This document shows positions 44,501-55,782 of a stretch of 64,000 nt of DNA, piece after piece (position 1 is the stretch's first letter; the number at the start of each line of letters is the position of its first letter). Below the pieces are notes generated by a model. The model was not told where the DNA came from, searched no databases, and saw only the letters and a program-made list of their open reading frames with translations. Source of the stretch: Allomyces arbusculus (lineage: Eukaryota; Blastocladiomycota; Blastocladiomycetes; Blastocladiales; Blastocladiaceae); assembly GCA_027604705.1 (NCBI GenBank), contig JADHYV010000080.1, positions 1 through 64,000 on the forward strand. Reading direction: 5' to 3'. The position numbers and the translations under genes were made by a program.

Positions 44501-44517
44501 GGGAGCGGTTGGATTAA
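41516..44517 (+). CDS. Large proline-rich protein with a C-terminal acidic segment (unknown)
   Basis: Two exons, 41516-43427 and 43505-44517 (intron 77 bases, GT-AG, in phase), give about 974 residues. ATG 41516 (MADAGRPPRPRPPPPPAK) is preferred because upstream codons of the same frame look like 5' UTR; a start further up is possible. The protein is mostly disordered: PPPPPP runs (PGASPF and PPPPPPAAV contexts) that could bind SH3, WW or profilin domains, many S/T-P sites, and a basic stretch RPAKRLRTS (possible nuclear signal). Near residue 805 the order changes: MFNLYQPAPVVANDIWERWD and then about 100 residues dominated by Glu/Asp (EEDDEYDENEDEDDDEG). A folded-looking end follows (PMILFPLGIEPRPLARFRWR, LRPVNMRLSEPMIIL). 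The conserved-looking end could be the functional core. No family recognised. Confidence 0.65.
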
Positions 44518-44964
44518 GAATGAAGTGCTCTGTTTCAGCAGTGTCGTTGTCGTTCTTGCTGGTTTTCAAGAGTGCCAAGCAGAGGAATGCTGACGAACAG
44601 TGTGCTAGCGCAGGCAAACAGCGCCCACGATGCAACACAAGCGGACGAGGCGAGATGAGCAAAGAACAAAGAGCAAAGAGCAAAGAGCAAAGAGCACAAA
44701 AGACTCATGGGTTCCAGTCCAGAGTGAGTTCAGGAGGGTATCCAATGAATCTTGGGACTGTCTCGGTTCCACTGAGCAAGCTGTCTCGCCCATCTCATCA
44801 AATTTCACGTTCACAGATACATTCGGCAAAAGGTACATGTCAGTGGCACCCGACCGCGATGCAAAACTCCATCTCGCCTTTTCGGCCAGCAGAAAAGCAA
44901 AAGATATTCAGCAAAAGTACCTAGATCTATTTCAAAGTCGTCCCCTTCCCGCCCATCCGTCCAG
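44518..44964. other. Convergent 3' region
   Basis: Between the stops of the proline-rich gene (plus) and the TmcB-like gene (minus). Holds a 7-base tandem repeat. Confidence 0.5.
44660..44697 (+). repeat. Heptanucleotide microsatellite
   Basis: About five copies of AAAGAGC / AGAGCAA. Confidence 0.85.
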
Positions 44965-47900
44965 TCACCTCCGTCCTTCGTCATTGGCATCACGGCCGTC
45001 CATTCGCGGCATACTCGGCACGCCATTTTCCAAACCGGCCACGCCCATTTCCTCGTCGTTTTGTCGCGGCAACGATTGCAGTCGCTCGTCCTCGTGCGCG
45101 TCTAGCATCGACTTTGGCGCGGCCCCGTCAAAGCTACTCGGAAACTCACGCGCCACCGCCGACGCGTGCCGACTCAACCTCAGCTCTGAATCTCCCGCCG
45201 CACTCGCGCTCCACGATTGCGACATCCCCGTGCGCGGCGACCGGTACATCACGGCATCGATCGACTCGTTCGATGCCGACTCATTCGATGCCGGTTTCCC
45301 CGGCACCGAGCCCGACCCGACGCCATTCTCTTCCTCCTCGTCCTCCCCTGAGTCCATGGATGTCATTGGCGGCGGCGCGACAGCAGCGTGCGAACGACGC
45401 CGAATCCCGAGCGCCGAACTAATCGACTCGGTCAAACTGCGCCGTCGTCGCCCCGAAATCACCGAAGCGATCGAGTCCGTGACCGATGTGCGTCGCGCCG
45501 TCGACGCCGCCGACGCCCCGGACGTGGTCCGTGGCCGTGCGTCAGGGACGGGGACTGCGGCTTCTGCGACTGAATCGAGGTTGAAACTGACGCGACGGTC
45601 GTCTGTGGGACTGGCTGGAGCGGCGAGGGCGCCGGAGATCGCGGGGGCGGAGGTGGAGAGCCGCGCATTGGATGCGATTGATGCGTGTCGCGTCGCGGCC
45701 GGAGATCCGGGCTTGTGTTTCCCGAGAAGCGCGGCAATTTGGAAGCTGGTTTCGCCGGGGATCGATGCGGTGTCGATCGTGCCGCGGTCGAGGTACTCGG
45801 CAATCGCCGGAATCATGCGCACGGTTTCGTCTGGGAGCTGGAACAGGATGTTGCTGCATGTGCGGGGCAGAAATGCGTCAGGAACATGGGCACGACAAGT
45901 CGGGTGTGGGGGTGTATTGAATATAACGTACCGCGTTCGTCGAATCCGATCTTGTACAAACGCGTCGGTCCGCCACAAGTAATACGCGACGCCACACATG
46001 ATCGGGAACATGAGTCCGAACGCGACCTGCGCCGCAATCAAGTAATGGTCGATCACGTCCTGATCCATGGTCGCATAGATCCCGCGCAGCGCCAGCAAAT
46101 TACTATAGAATGCACTATTTGGATCGACCACCGTCGACAGATCGGTCAAGTCGTGTGGGTTCACGGCGGCCGGGGCCAGCAGGACGCGGCGCACGCGTGA
46201 CTCGAAAAACACAATCGTTTCGTCAACTGACAGACACGACCACTGCGCCGACGCGCACGCAGGCGTGAACGTGATCGCATCCGCCGCCGTTAACCGGCCA
46301 ACGGTCCGCGGCAAACCGAGCGTCGTGTTGCCATAGAGTACGCTCGTGTGCACGCTCGTGAGCAGCTCCAGGTGATCTGTGATCGCATTCGCCCAAACGC
46401 GCCGCTGCGGATCACCCGGCACGGTCCGCGCCAATTCGCGTGCCTCGTAATTGAGCCGCAAAATAATCGACAGCCGCATCCCGCCATAATTCACGAGCGA
46501 CCCGCGCTGGAACGTCAACTGGATCGGTTGCACGAGACAGAGCGTGTAGGTGATGATGAGCACGAGTGCGAGCAGGAACGCGCCGACGTACGCGTTGAGC
46601 ACGCGCATTGCGAGCGTGCGGTGCGCAGTACTTTCGCGCGCGGCCGCACCTGCAGCTCCCCCCGACGACGACGAACTGCCGCCGCCATTCACGTCAACGC
46701 CAGCCATGGCCGTCTTGTCGATCCGGACGCCGTGTTCGAGCATGCCTTCGCTCTCTAGCTTGGCCTGGATACGGTCCTTCATGTCGGTCGCTAGCACGCT
46801 CGCCACGTTGCGCGGAATTCGCGCGAATAGCTTGGTCGTGGCGGCGAGTTCGCGGCGCAGTCGCAGCCACTTGGGAGTGAAGACGATCAGGAAAATCAGG
46901 AGCGGCACGCCCGTCGAGAGGCCGGCCACGGCCTGCAGGCCGATTGCGCGCATGCGCACGCCCGACTCGTAGCTCGACTGGTACGCGGCAATAATACCTT
47001 GGACAAGGTCGAAAAACCCGGTCTGCAACGAGTTGGCCACACCCCACTCCATGTTGGGCTCGTTGGCCAGGTAGGCGGCGGGCGTGAGCGCGGCCGAGTA
47101 GAGGGATAGATAAAAGAACTCGCACACGGCGAGCGGCGATAGTTTGGTGGCTGTCAAGCTCGGAAACTGCACGTCGGTCAGCGTGGCCGTGGTCAGGTAC
47201 GCGACGAGACTGTCGTCGAGCGTCTGGTTGGCCCGGTAAAACATTTGATCCATCGACGAGTAGACGCTTTTCGCGTATGACAGGACATCGGCTTGTTTTG
47301 CAGCAATTGCTGCGATCGTGGAGTTGCTGTTATTCGCGAGAAGCTGCAATTCGCGGAGCGAGAGTGCGCCGGCGTGAAGGAAGCGACGCAGGCTATTGGC
47401 GAGAAAAAACCGTGAGTCGCCTGAGCCCGACAGGTTTCGCGGTGATGGATATGCCAACGTACAATCCGGCACTCAGCAACAAATCGCTCGACGCCGTGGC
47501 CGATGAAAAGAACATCATGCCGAGCGGGTATAAAATAATCCCAACACTGATGAGCACAACGAGCGACACGACAATCGACCTCGACAGCGACCGAATCGTG
47601 CCCATGGCTACTTCATTGCGGCGCTCGTCAAATGCCGCCACATCAAAAATCGACTGCGAGTTGATCGACGACATGAGATCCGACGACTTGGACTGCGAGT
47701 AGCTCGACGAGTGCTCCGACCGCGAATCGTCGGTGGTCGGCGAGCCCGCACGTCGTCCGGGCGTCTCTTGGCCCGGGTCCCCATGATGAAGCCCAACGGC
47801 GGCACCCGTGGCCCGGTCTTCTTCGAGCCGGTCGGCAAATTCGAGAATTTCGGCGCCGAGCCGCTCGTTATTGATGCAGTCCATGACAAACGCAGCGTAC

Positions 47901-49800
47901 GAGCGTAGAATTGAAATCGACGACGGGAACCGCTCGAGCAGGACGTGGTAGTGGTGCAGCGCCGCCGACTGGTGCACTTGCATCCTGTCGGCAATGTAGC
48001 CAAGCACGTCAACGGCGACGCGCTCGGCGCTGCACACTTTCCAAAATTGGTGCGACCACTTGAGCGCGGCCAGGTAGTTTTTCATGGCCTCGGTGTAGTT
48101 ATAGTGCTGTGAACGAGGAGGGCAAGTGAGAAATATCTCTCTTCAAATCGGTCAGGGCAACTGGTAAACGTACGTAGCGGATAATATCGAGCACGTCGAG
48201 CCGGCGCGTATCCTCGCCCTGCTGGCGAAATACAGAAATCTCGAAATTCTGCGCAAGCAAAGCTCATCAGCTCTCGATTTCCGCACGGAACCCGCGGCCA
48301 CCCAGTAGTCTATACCTTGATGATCGAATAGAATCCGAACCGCGTATCCAAACTCGTGATGCGCTTGGCGAGCGTCTTGCGAATCAAACTCTGAATCAAA
48401 CCCTTTTGCTGAACCGAGTGGTCGCCGAGCACGGCCGAGAGCGCAATCCACGCGCCTGCCACGACCTCCGACTCGGGGAACCGCCGTGTCCCGCGCGCCA
48501 GCAGTTCAAGCAAGTACGGTGCTACCCCACGCACCGATCCAAACGTGACAAACAGCGTGTTGGTGGCAAACACGACGTCGAGCGGGAACCGGCACCGGCG
48601 CAGCAAGTCGGCCGCGGGCACGGCCACAGCCAGGTCGCGAAAGTGCGGGAGACCCGGCATGGGGTCGTCATCATCATCAGCGTTAACAGCCGTACCGGCG
48701 GCGGGTCCCGTGTTGATAATGAGTGACGGCTTGGTGATGCTGGCGGCGGTCGCGCTCGCGAGCATTTCGCGGCTTGTGGATGCAGGCGCGTTTTCGTCGC
48801 GGCGAGAGCTGTCGCGATGACGGCGTCGGCGGCGTGCGACGCGGCGTGCCCAGACGCCGCGAATGGCGGCAGTCCATACGCCGAGTCCGGCGAGGAGCGA
48901 CCGAACGCGGTAGTAAAAGAGAGCGCTGCCCGCCATACCGGCCGGGATCATACCAAGAATGGCCGCGTAGAGGAGTGGGTGCGGGTCGCCCGAAACTGGG
49001 GCCGTGGCACCCGACTGGGTCAAGATCGCGAGAATCAGCGCGCCGTAAATGAGCGCGGCCTGCTGCCCGGTCCAGATTAGGTTCGAGACGAGATAAAAAT
49101 AGGGCGGCATGTAGAACGAGACGGCCATGTGCGCGATCAAGCACACGAGCAGAATGTACGGGAACAACGCGGCGGGCACAACGCCGTAGGCGACACTGAT
49201 GATGACTTTTACAGCGAGCAAGATCACTTGTTGGCGGCTCGACGTGTGCGAAAAGGCCGTGAGCTTGCGGTAGTCGGGTCCCTGCAGGTAGGCCATGCCA
49301 AATGCCGGCACGAGTAGACCCACAAGCACAATGGCGTCGAGCACGAGAACCGAGGTCCAGTCGCGGTGCGTCGTGTCCTCGTGGTGAACGAGGTACCCGT
49401 AGGTCGCGTGGATACAATTTTCGACGATCGGCATGAGCAAAAACGTGCCGAGCACGCCTATCAAGACGCGCGCAAATTGGAGGACGCGAAACTGGCTGAT
49501 GCCGCCCTTGCGGTAGATTTGCGCAACGAGCAACAGGAACGCGAGGAACATGGCGACAATGGCCACTTCAAACGCCGTGTCGAGCGAGGTCGAGTCGAAC
49601 GAGAGCAGCGCATACTTGAGGCCGGCCTGGAAGTCGGGCGCACCCCAGGCGGTGAATTGCGGCGAGAAGATGAAGGCCGAGATTTGGAAAAACTCCAGCA
49701 AAGTCGAAAAAGCCTCGAGCAGGTCGATGACATGGTTTTCGGCGGTGAGCGCGTAGGCGAGCTCAAAATAGAGCGTCTGGATGCGCTGGACGAGCAACAT
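44965..49800 (-). CDS. TmcB/TmcC-like polytopic membrane protein
   Basis: Exons 49800-48316, 48221-48174, 48106-47463, 47392-45932 and 45853-44965 give 1,508 residues, all in phase. The N-terminal 300 residues hold about eight hydrophobic helices (FEVAIVAMFLAFLLLVAQIY, VILLAVKVIISVAYGVVPAA). Then come a soluble stretch and helical pairs with YAAFVMDCINNERLGAEILE, the recognisable core of the TPR-like region in Dictyostelium TmcB/C and related chytrid proteins. A second membrane half follows: SIVVSLVVLISVGIILYPLG, VGAFLLALVLIITYTLCLVQ, QVAFGLMFPIMCGVAYYLWR. A large loop with Asn sites separates them. The Ser/Arg-rich C-terminus (RRTSVTDSIASVISGRRRR) looks like a kinase target. The last intron (45854-45931) could also be read through in frame, adding 26 residues. 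Role unknown; sensory or mechanosensitive function is only suggested by relatives. I see no PAS domain. Confidence 0.75.
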
Positions 49801-50477
49801 CGTGGTCGCTTGCTCTTGCGGTGCCTCTTGTGGTTGTGGTCGCGTTGCTGGGCGGTGAAGCAGCAGGCGTTGTTGGTTGAGGTGCCGGGGCGGATGCGAG
49901 CGCTCGCTGCGTGCGTGGCGAGGAGGATGCGAACCAGGGGCCAAGGAGGCAGAGCCAGCGCGACGTGCTGCCCGGGTGGTGGGATCGCGTGGCTGGAGAG
50001 CCGTTGTCGGCGCGTCTGGAAACGGAGAGCAGACCGGCAAGTCGGCCAATCGCGGGAGCGCTGTGATCGGCTGCGCCGTGGCTCGACGCGTGGTGTCGGA
50101 CGGGCCCAGGCCTGATCTGGGCGCGTTCCCCTTGTTTCTTGACGTGTTGCAGCAAGTGGCGCCACGGTAGGGCGTCGAGAACAGGCGCGATCGCTGTGGG
50201 CAACAGCAGGCAAGCCCGTCGCGGCACCTGCGATGAAAGGAGCTGCGATCGCAACACGCGAGACAACTGGCGTCGCGGCCTGCAGATGCGAGACACACGT
50301 GGAAGCCACGGGAGGTGGCGTCACTGGCGGCGTGCCACGGTCGCCCGCGTCGCGCTGCTTCGGCCGGAGCGGTCGTTGGCCAGCTGCATGCATCCCATCC
50401 ACCAGGAGCTGCCTGCCGTCGACGGCGCTCGCCAACGTTGACGCCCACCATCAAAAACCGCTGCGACCAGCACCACC
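49801..50477. promoter_or_regulatory. Divergent promoter/5' UTR region, TmcB-like / DUF1748
   Basis: 677 bases between start codons. Minus-strand frame stays open upstream of 49800 (to 50454), so a longer N-terminus of the TmcB-like protein is possible, but the extra sequence is arginine/proline-rich and unlike the family's start. Confidence 0.4.
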
Positions 50478-50886
50478 ATGTCCAAGTGCGTGCATGCCAA
50501 TCTCGACCATGTCGCGCCCATTACCGCGCCAAGCGCCTGCGTCTCGCTCCTCACCGACTTGACCGCGCCACGCAACCCTGTGTTTGCCCCTGTCCCGACA
50601 GAGTAATTCGATTTGCGTTCGACGCCGTGCTCGTCTCGACTGTCGTGGCCGGCATCCGCCGCTCCTCGGGCATCAGTGCGTCTTCTTGCTTTACCTGGTT
50701 CCCGATTGGTCACGATACTGACTGCCCATCTTCCACCAACCATCGGTAGCCCTGGCGACCGACAGGATCGACAACGAGCAAGTGCGCTACGTCGCCGAGC
50801 GGTACCTCGAGGCCGGCGAGTGGGTCATGGATAAGTCGGTCGATCTGTTGTCGCAGTCGTCGTTGACGAACCGTAAGGCCTCTTAG
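50478..50886 (+). CDS. DUF1748 family small protein
   Basis: Fungal small protein family of unknown role, about 70-100 residues. Exons 50478-50485, 50602-50675 and 50750-50886 give 72 residues. Exon 1 is only 8 bases (ATG TCC AA), then GTGCGT. The product begins MSKVIRFAFDAVLVSTVVAG and continues IRRSSGITLATDRI, then VRYVAERYLEAGEWVMDKSV with SQSSLTNRKAS at the end. This fits the family pattern: a hydrophobic N-terminal helix ending in AG-x-RR-S-x-G, then a Y-L-x-x-G-E-W-V-x-D block. The tiny first exon is required to supply the start and the correct phase, and the resulting start MSK is the usual one. Transcribed away from the TmcB-like gene. Confidence 0.85.
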
Positions 50887-51069
50887 TTCGCGTTGGTCGT
50901 GTGGAAACGCGTTCTTTTGTGTAGAATACAGGCCGGATCTGTCGTTTGCCTTCTGCTCTTGGCTTCAATGACGTGTCTGTCGAATGCGCAACGAACTCGT
51001 CCTCTATGTCGTTCTGTTATTCCCTGGTCACAGTCTACAGGCCCACAAGTCCTCCCTCTCGTCCTCTTC

Positions 51070-52017
51070 CTACTGCCGCGGCTCCATCAGCAGGTTCCCG
51101 TTCGTCTCCACCGTCCCAGGATACAGCGTCATCGCCGCCCCAGGCCGCGTTGGAGCGACAGCGTGGGCCTCTTGCAGCATGTTCCGTGGCGTCGCGCTGA
51201 AGACCTCGACCGCGGTCCTCGGTCTCGCCGGTACGGCCACGTAGTGCTGCGCGCGATTCTCGCTGGCGCTGACATCGTCGCTCAGGTCGAACCACGACAG
51301 CAAAAGACGCTCGTCCTCGTCCATTGGACTCACCGCAACGTCCGAGAGCTGGTGCAGCGCGAGGTGGTGCATGACCTTGGACATGGCGGCGTGGTAGACC
51401 CCCTCGATGCGCGCGGGTAAGGCGTGCCAAAAGCGCGCGTAGTCGTCGACCGTCACGGGCGACGCACCTTCCTGGCTGCCAGGGATCAGCGTCACGCGGC
51501 GGCGTACGTGGTCGATCCGGTAACTGCCGCACCACTCGTCGAAGCCGTACTCGGCATGGTCGGCGTCGGCGTAATCTAATCAGTGGGTGGAGCGTGAGTG
51601 GTGGAGTTGGCAGCGGGTGGTGCGATCCGCCGTGAGCACGCACGTTGGCGAGGGCCGTCAGTCGTTGGAGCGCTGCGGCCCGTGGTGCGCGGGTCGAGCC
51701 ACGTTGTTGTGCGCGAGTTGTGACTGGGCAGCGAGCGTAATCGCGCGTCAGTCGAGGTTTGGGCATGCACCGGCCGGCGCCGTTGGCGAGGAAGCGTACT
51801 CGACAAAGTAGAGACGGCCAGAGCGGTCGTCGAGTGCGAGTTCCCAACCGTCGGGCAAGTCGCCCTGGAGCGGCGCGTGCGGCGCGGCGGCGGGGCCGCT
51901 GTCAGTGCCGTGCCCCTTGTGCGGGTTGCGGCCGTCGACGGGGGGCGGGACGAGCGGAGCGTGGTCGGCCGAGAGCGCTGCGGGTGCTGCGGCGGGAGGA
52001 GGCGCGGCCGAGGGCAT
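51070..52017 (-). CDS. WW-domain protein
   Basis: Exons 52017-51800, 51723-51644 and 51575-51070 give 267 residues. After a Pro/Ala-rich leader, one WW domain spans residues about 52-85: LPDGWELALDDRSGRLYFVD joined across the first intron to HNSRTTTWLDPRT. Both tryptophans, the aromatic pair and the closing Pro are present, so it should bind proline-rich ligands. Behind it is YGFDEWCGSYRIDHVRRRVT and a helical region with VDDYARFWHALP. It ends without other domains I can name. The proline-rich protein at 41.5-44.5 kb has suitable PPPP motifs, but any link is speculation. The start is the ATG at 52017. Confidence 0.8.
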
Positions 52018-52936
52018 GGTGGTCTAATTGTTGGTCTATATCTGGCGCAGAGCGGTCGCGCTGATCGGCGAGCGGCGCGGCGGCGGCAAGCAGGGCAGGC
52101 GGGCGCGGGGTTGGCGGCGCGGGACGGGCGGCAGGCGCGGGACGCTCGGTGCGCGGTCGCGTGCGGGCCGCGAGACAGGGCGCGTTTGTCACGCGCGCCT
52201 GCGATCCTCCCCATCACCGGCCCCGCCTCCAGCGGCACGCAGACGCACGCACGGCATCGCGACCCCGACCCCGCCCACCGCACGGCGACGCGCGCCCGGG
52301 TGCGACGCGCACGCCGAGCACACGACACGCTGCAGCACGACTCGTCCCGCCCCGCCCCGCGACCATCTCGCCCACTGAGCGGGAACTGGCGCGGCGGCCG
52401 CGCGGCGCACCCTGACCTCCGCCGTTGGCCTCGGCCGGCCGCCTCGTCCGCGCAGAGGGCACGACGGCGGGAGCAAGCGCGTGAGGCGCTGCGGCGCCGC
52501 GTCCACGACGCCGGTCTGGCCCGAAGAAATGCGGCCGATGGGGGCACCGTGCACTTGCCCATCCGAATTTGGGTCCAGCCGCCCCTCCAGCGTTGCGCCA
52601 GCCGACCGGCCAACCGCACCGAACCGAGCTCGCAGTTTTCGGCACCATCGCCGCCCCCGTCCACTTTTCTCGCCAGCAAGCTGCACGACCCGCTGCACTC
52701 TCCGCGCCTGCTCGTGCGCCCTCCTGCTCAACCATCCCCTTACCCCAACGCTGCCATCGCAAAGGCCCCCCGCGTGCTTGCGTTGCTGCCGCTGCCACGC
52801 GTCCAATTTTGCAACATTATTCCCCTCGGCCGGACCCTGCTTCCCCGTCCCGTTCGCCCGGCCCGCTTCTCGTTCCGCGTAATCACCAACCGTCCCGTCG
52901 ACCGCACTTTCATCGCCACCCCCGCTTAACGTCACC
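52018..52936. promoter_or_regulatory. Divergent promoter region, WW-domain / sugar transporter genes
   Basis: 919 bases, very GC-rich (mostly C on the plus strand near 52620-52900). Overlapping ORFs are shadows. Confidence 0.4.
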
Positions 52937-54975
52937 ATGGCCAAGTGGTTCGACTGGTTTGTGAGGCAAGTACCAATTCCTCGTCCTTGCTGCAAACCCT
53001 CACGGCCGACTGGCCCCGGTCCGCGCACGATGCCAATCATCTTTATTGCCGGTGGGTCCACTGGCATCCGGACGGGAACCTGCTTCGACCTGGCGTATCG
53101 GCATCGTTGCGCAGTTGCATCGGCCGGGGCCCGCCCGTGCTGCTCTCGTTGCTGCCGCAACTCATCGGATTCGACCTAACCTCGCTACCAACGATAGCTT
53201 CTCTGCCGCGCTCGGCGGGTTCCTCTTCGGCTACTCGTCATGCATCATCGCCTCGGTTCTGGAAATGGACTCGTTCACCGTCTTCTTTGGCATGGCCGAT
53301 GCCGATGCGGCGCGCATGGCCGCGGCCGCATCCAATCCGGGCATCGTGCTTGTCAAGACTGCGTCTTACTCGAGCATCAAGGCACAAATCGTCTCGTTTT
53401 TCGTGCTCGGATGCATCCCAGGCGCACTCGCCATTGCCTTTCTCGGCGATGCGCTCGGGCGACGCAGGTCAATCTGGCTCGGGTCGTTTCTGTTTTCCGT
53501 CTCGGCCATTATCCAGGGGGTGACCCCGGCGTCGTTTGCCGTCGCACAGAGGACAGCCATGGTGCTTGCGGGCCGGTTTATTGGTACATTGCATTGTTCA
53601 GTCATCGTGATCCGTGACGGGACCTCGCTTCTTACCTTCATTGTCCCCACCCCCTACATTTAGGCGGGTCCGGAATAGGCATTTTGTCAACCTCGGTCCC
53701 GCTCTACATTGCCGAAATCGCACCAACAGCATTACGCGGCCGGCTCACGTCGATCCAGCAGCTCATGATAACAATCGGCATTGCGTTTGCCTTCATCGTC
53801 AACGCCATCATCATTGGGTCCTACAAGGCCAACCACGACCTCATGAACGACAGCATGTGGCGCACAGCGCTCGCACTGCAAGCCGCGCCCGGCGCTCTGC
53901 TCATGGTCATGCTCGTCGTCATGCCCGAGTCGCCGCGGTGGCTCATGTTGCGCGAGCGCGAGGAGGAGGCGCTGACAAACCTCGCGCGGTTACGGCAGCA
54001 GGACGAGCGGTCGCCGGCCGTGCAGGAAGAGTTTCACGACTACAAGCAGTCCATTGAGACGGAGCGGCAGATCGGGACCGCGGCCTGGTCAGAGCTCGGG
54101 CGCAAGGGAATTTTGAACCGCGTCGGGCTGGGGATTGTGTTGCAGCTTTTCCAGCAGTGGACGGGGTATGCTTGCGCTCGCCATTACTGTTGATTTGTCG
54201 TTGCGTCGCTCACCGAAATTTTTTTTTTTTGGCCTACTCGATAGCATCAACGCCGTACTCTACTACTCGGCGTCGCTGTTCATTGCCATGGGGATCCCCA
54301 AGAGCACCGGTGTGTAGCGTCGCTTGAAGGATGAAGAAGCCGTGTCCATCGCGACGCCAACACTGACACCACCCCGCCCATTCCACAGCCATCACCGTCA
54401 ACGTCGTGATCCAGTCGCTCATCAACGTGCTCTTTACCGTGCCCGGCATGTACCTGATCGAGCGATCCGGACGCAAGAACCTACTCGTTTGGGGCGGTCT
54501 CGCCATGGCCGTGTGCATGTGGCTGCTCGTCCTGTTTGTGAACCTATTCCAGTCGTCGATCTCGGTCCCCGTCGATGAACTGACGGAGCTTACGCCGATC
54601 CCGACTTCGGCACGCACCTACTCGATCATTTCCGTCATTGCCATGTACTGCTACGTCGCGTGCTTTGCGTCCACCTGGGGTCCCGTCGTGTGGGTCTACC
54701 AGTCGGAGATTTTCCCGCTGCGCGTGCGCAGTAAAGGCACGGGGATCGCGGCCGCGTCCAACTGGATCAACAACTTTATCCTCTCCTACGTGTGGCCCTA
54801 CGCGGAAACCCTGGGCGCCAACCAGTATATCGTGTTTGGGACGACGGGACTTGCCATGGCCGCGTTCACGGCATGGTATGTGCCGGAAACGAGGGGGAAG
54901 TCGCTCGAGGAAATGGACGAGGTGTTTGGGTTTGCCGAGGACGCGTACCCGATGACCGACCTCAAGGCGCAATGA
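52937..54975 (+). CDS. MFS sugar transporter
   Basis: Proton-coupled or facilitative hexose-type transporter, 522 residues in this model. Exons 52937-52965, 53198-53583, 53664-54165, 54245-54309 and 54389-54975. Family marks: AALGGFLFGYSSCIIASVL (TM1), GDALGRRRS (the GR-R/K motif between TM2 and TM3), VPLYIAEIAPTALRGRL (PESPR/PxxxxE-x-x-P-x-x-x-R-G region), VVMPESPRWLM (PESPR), LFQQWTGINAVLYYS (Q-Q-x-T-G-I-N), ERSGRKN and YVPETRGKSLEEM (PETKG end). The first intron is unusual: only AG|GCAAGT at 52966 joins exon 1 to 53198 in the right phase, so it would be a GC-AG intron of 232 bases. The remaining introns are ordinary. The N-terminal exon is therefore the weak point of the model; the rest is firm. 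Confidence 0.88.
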
Positions 54976-55782
54976 TGTTGTGCGCAGCGGTGGTCGTCGG
55001 TGGCCGCGGCCGATTGGTGCGCGCGCGGTCGTGCGCGCGCGGCGGACCCTAGCCGCGTTGTTTTTGTTCCCCTCCTCATACCCGTTCCTCGTCGTGCTGA
55101 TTTTTGCTGGTTTTGGTCGGTTTTGGTCGGTCTGTTGCTCGTTGCTTGCGCGCCGCTATTTTGTTTGTGCTCGCTTGACCGCGGCAGTGTCCTTCTGCTG
55201 TTTGTTGGTAGACAGACGTTAGCTGGAATGAAATTGAATGAAATACATGTTGAACAAGGTATGGTTTGTCCATTCCGTGACAATAATGAACAAACAGTTG
55301 CTGCCCTTGCAGGCCAATCTGGCGCCGTCGCTGCCGGCTGTGGGTGCTGATGCCGACGCGTGGAGAAATTGACATCATGCATGAGAGTAGCGTAAATCGC
55401 CAAGGACGTGTCCCCGATGACCGATTATGCGCGCGGTAGCCGTCGGCCGCGTTGTTTATCCCCGACGACCGCAGGCCCATTCCTCGTCGTGCTCCCTTTT
55501 GTTGGCAGCCCTTGGTTGGTTTGGACTTGAACCTACATCATTCTATTTTCGTGCCCGGACCCGGTCCTTTTTCTTTTCAAACTTGTGCCAGTCGGTAATG
55601 ACCTGGGATGAAGGACGCTGTGACCCATCGACGGTATCACTGTTGGTGGAACAATCTCAGGCTTCTCGAGCGACCTCACCAAGCAGGAAACAGCTCATGT
55701 CCTTTCATTCTGCATCGCTCCGTGCCTCGCTCTGTCTCGACTCGCCCTCGAGCCAGACTTTCCACCCTCCTCAGCTCCTTCC
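54976..55782. other. Convergent 3' intergenic region, no gene seen
   Basis: Between the stops of the sugar transporter and the nucleoporin. T-rich; includes short repeats of TTTTGGTCGG near 55110-55130. Confidence 0.45.

Noticed and set aside
45854-45931. In-frame read-through of this segment in the TmcB-like gene
   Set aside because: It has a GTACGT donor and a GCAG acceptor, typical length (78 bases), and skipping it gives the better family match; treated as an intron.
41516-52017. Functional link between the polyproline protein and the WW-domain protein
   Set aside because: Only motif compatibility; polyproline is common and neighbourhood in eukaryotes is weak evidence.
52189-53160. Long minus-strand ORFs upstream of the sugar transporter
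   Set aside because: Low-complexity Arg/Gly/Ala sequence from GC-rich promoter DNA; no domain or intron logic.
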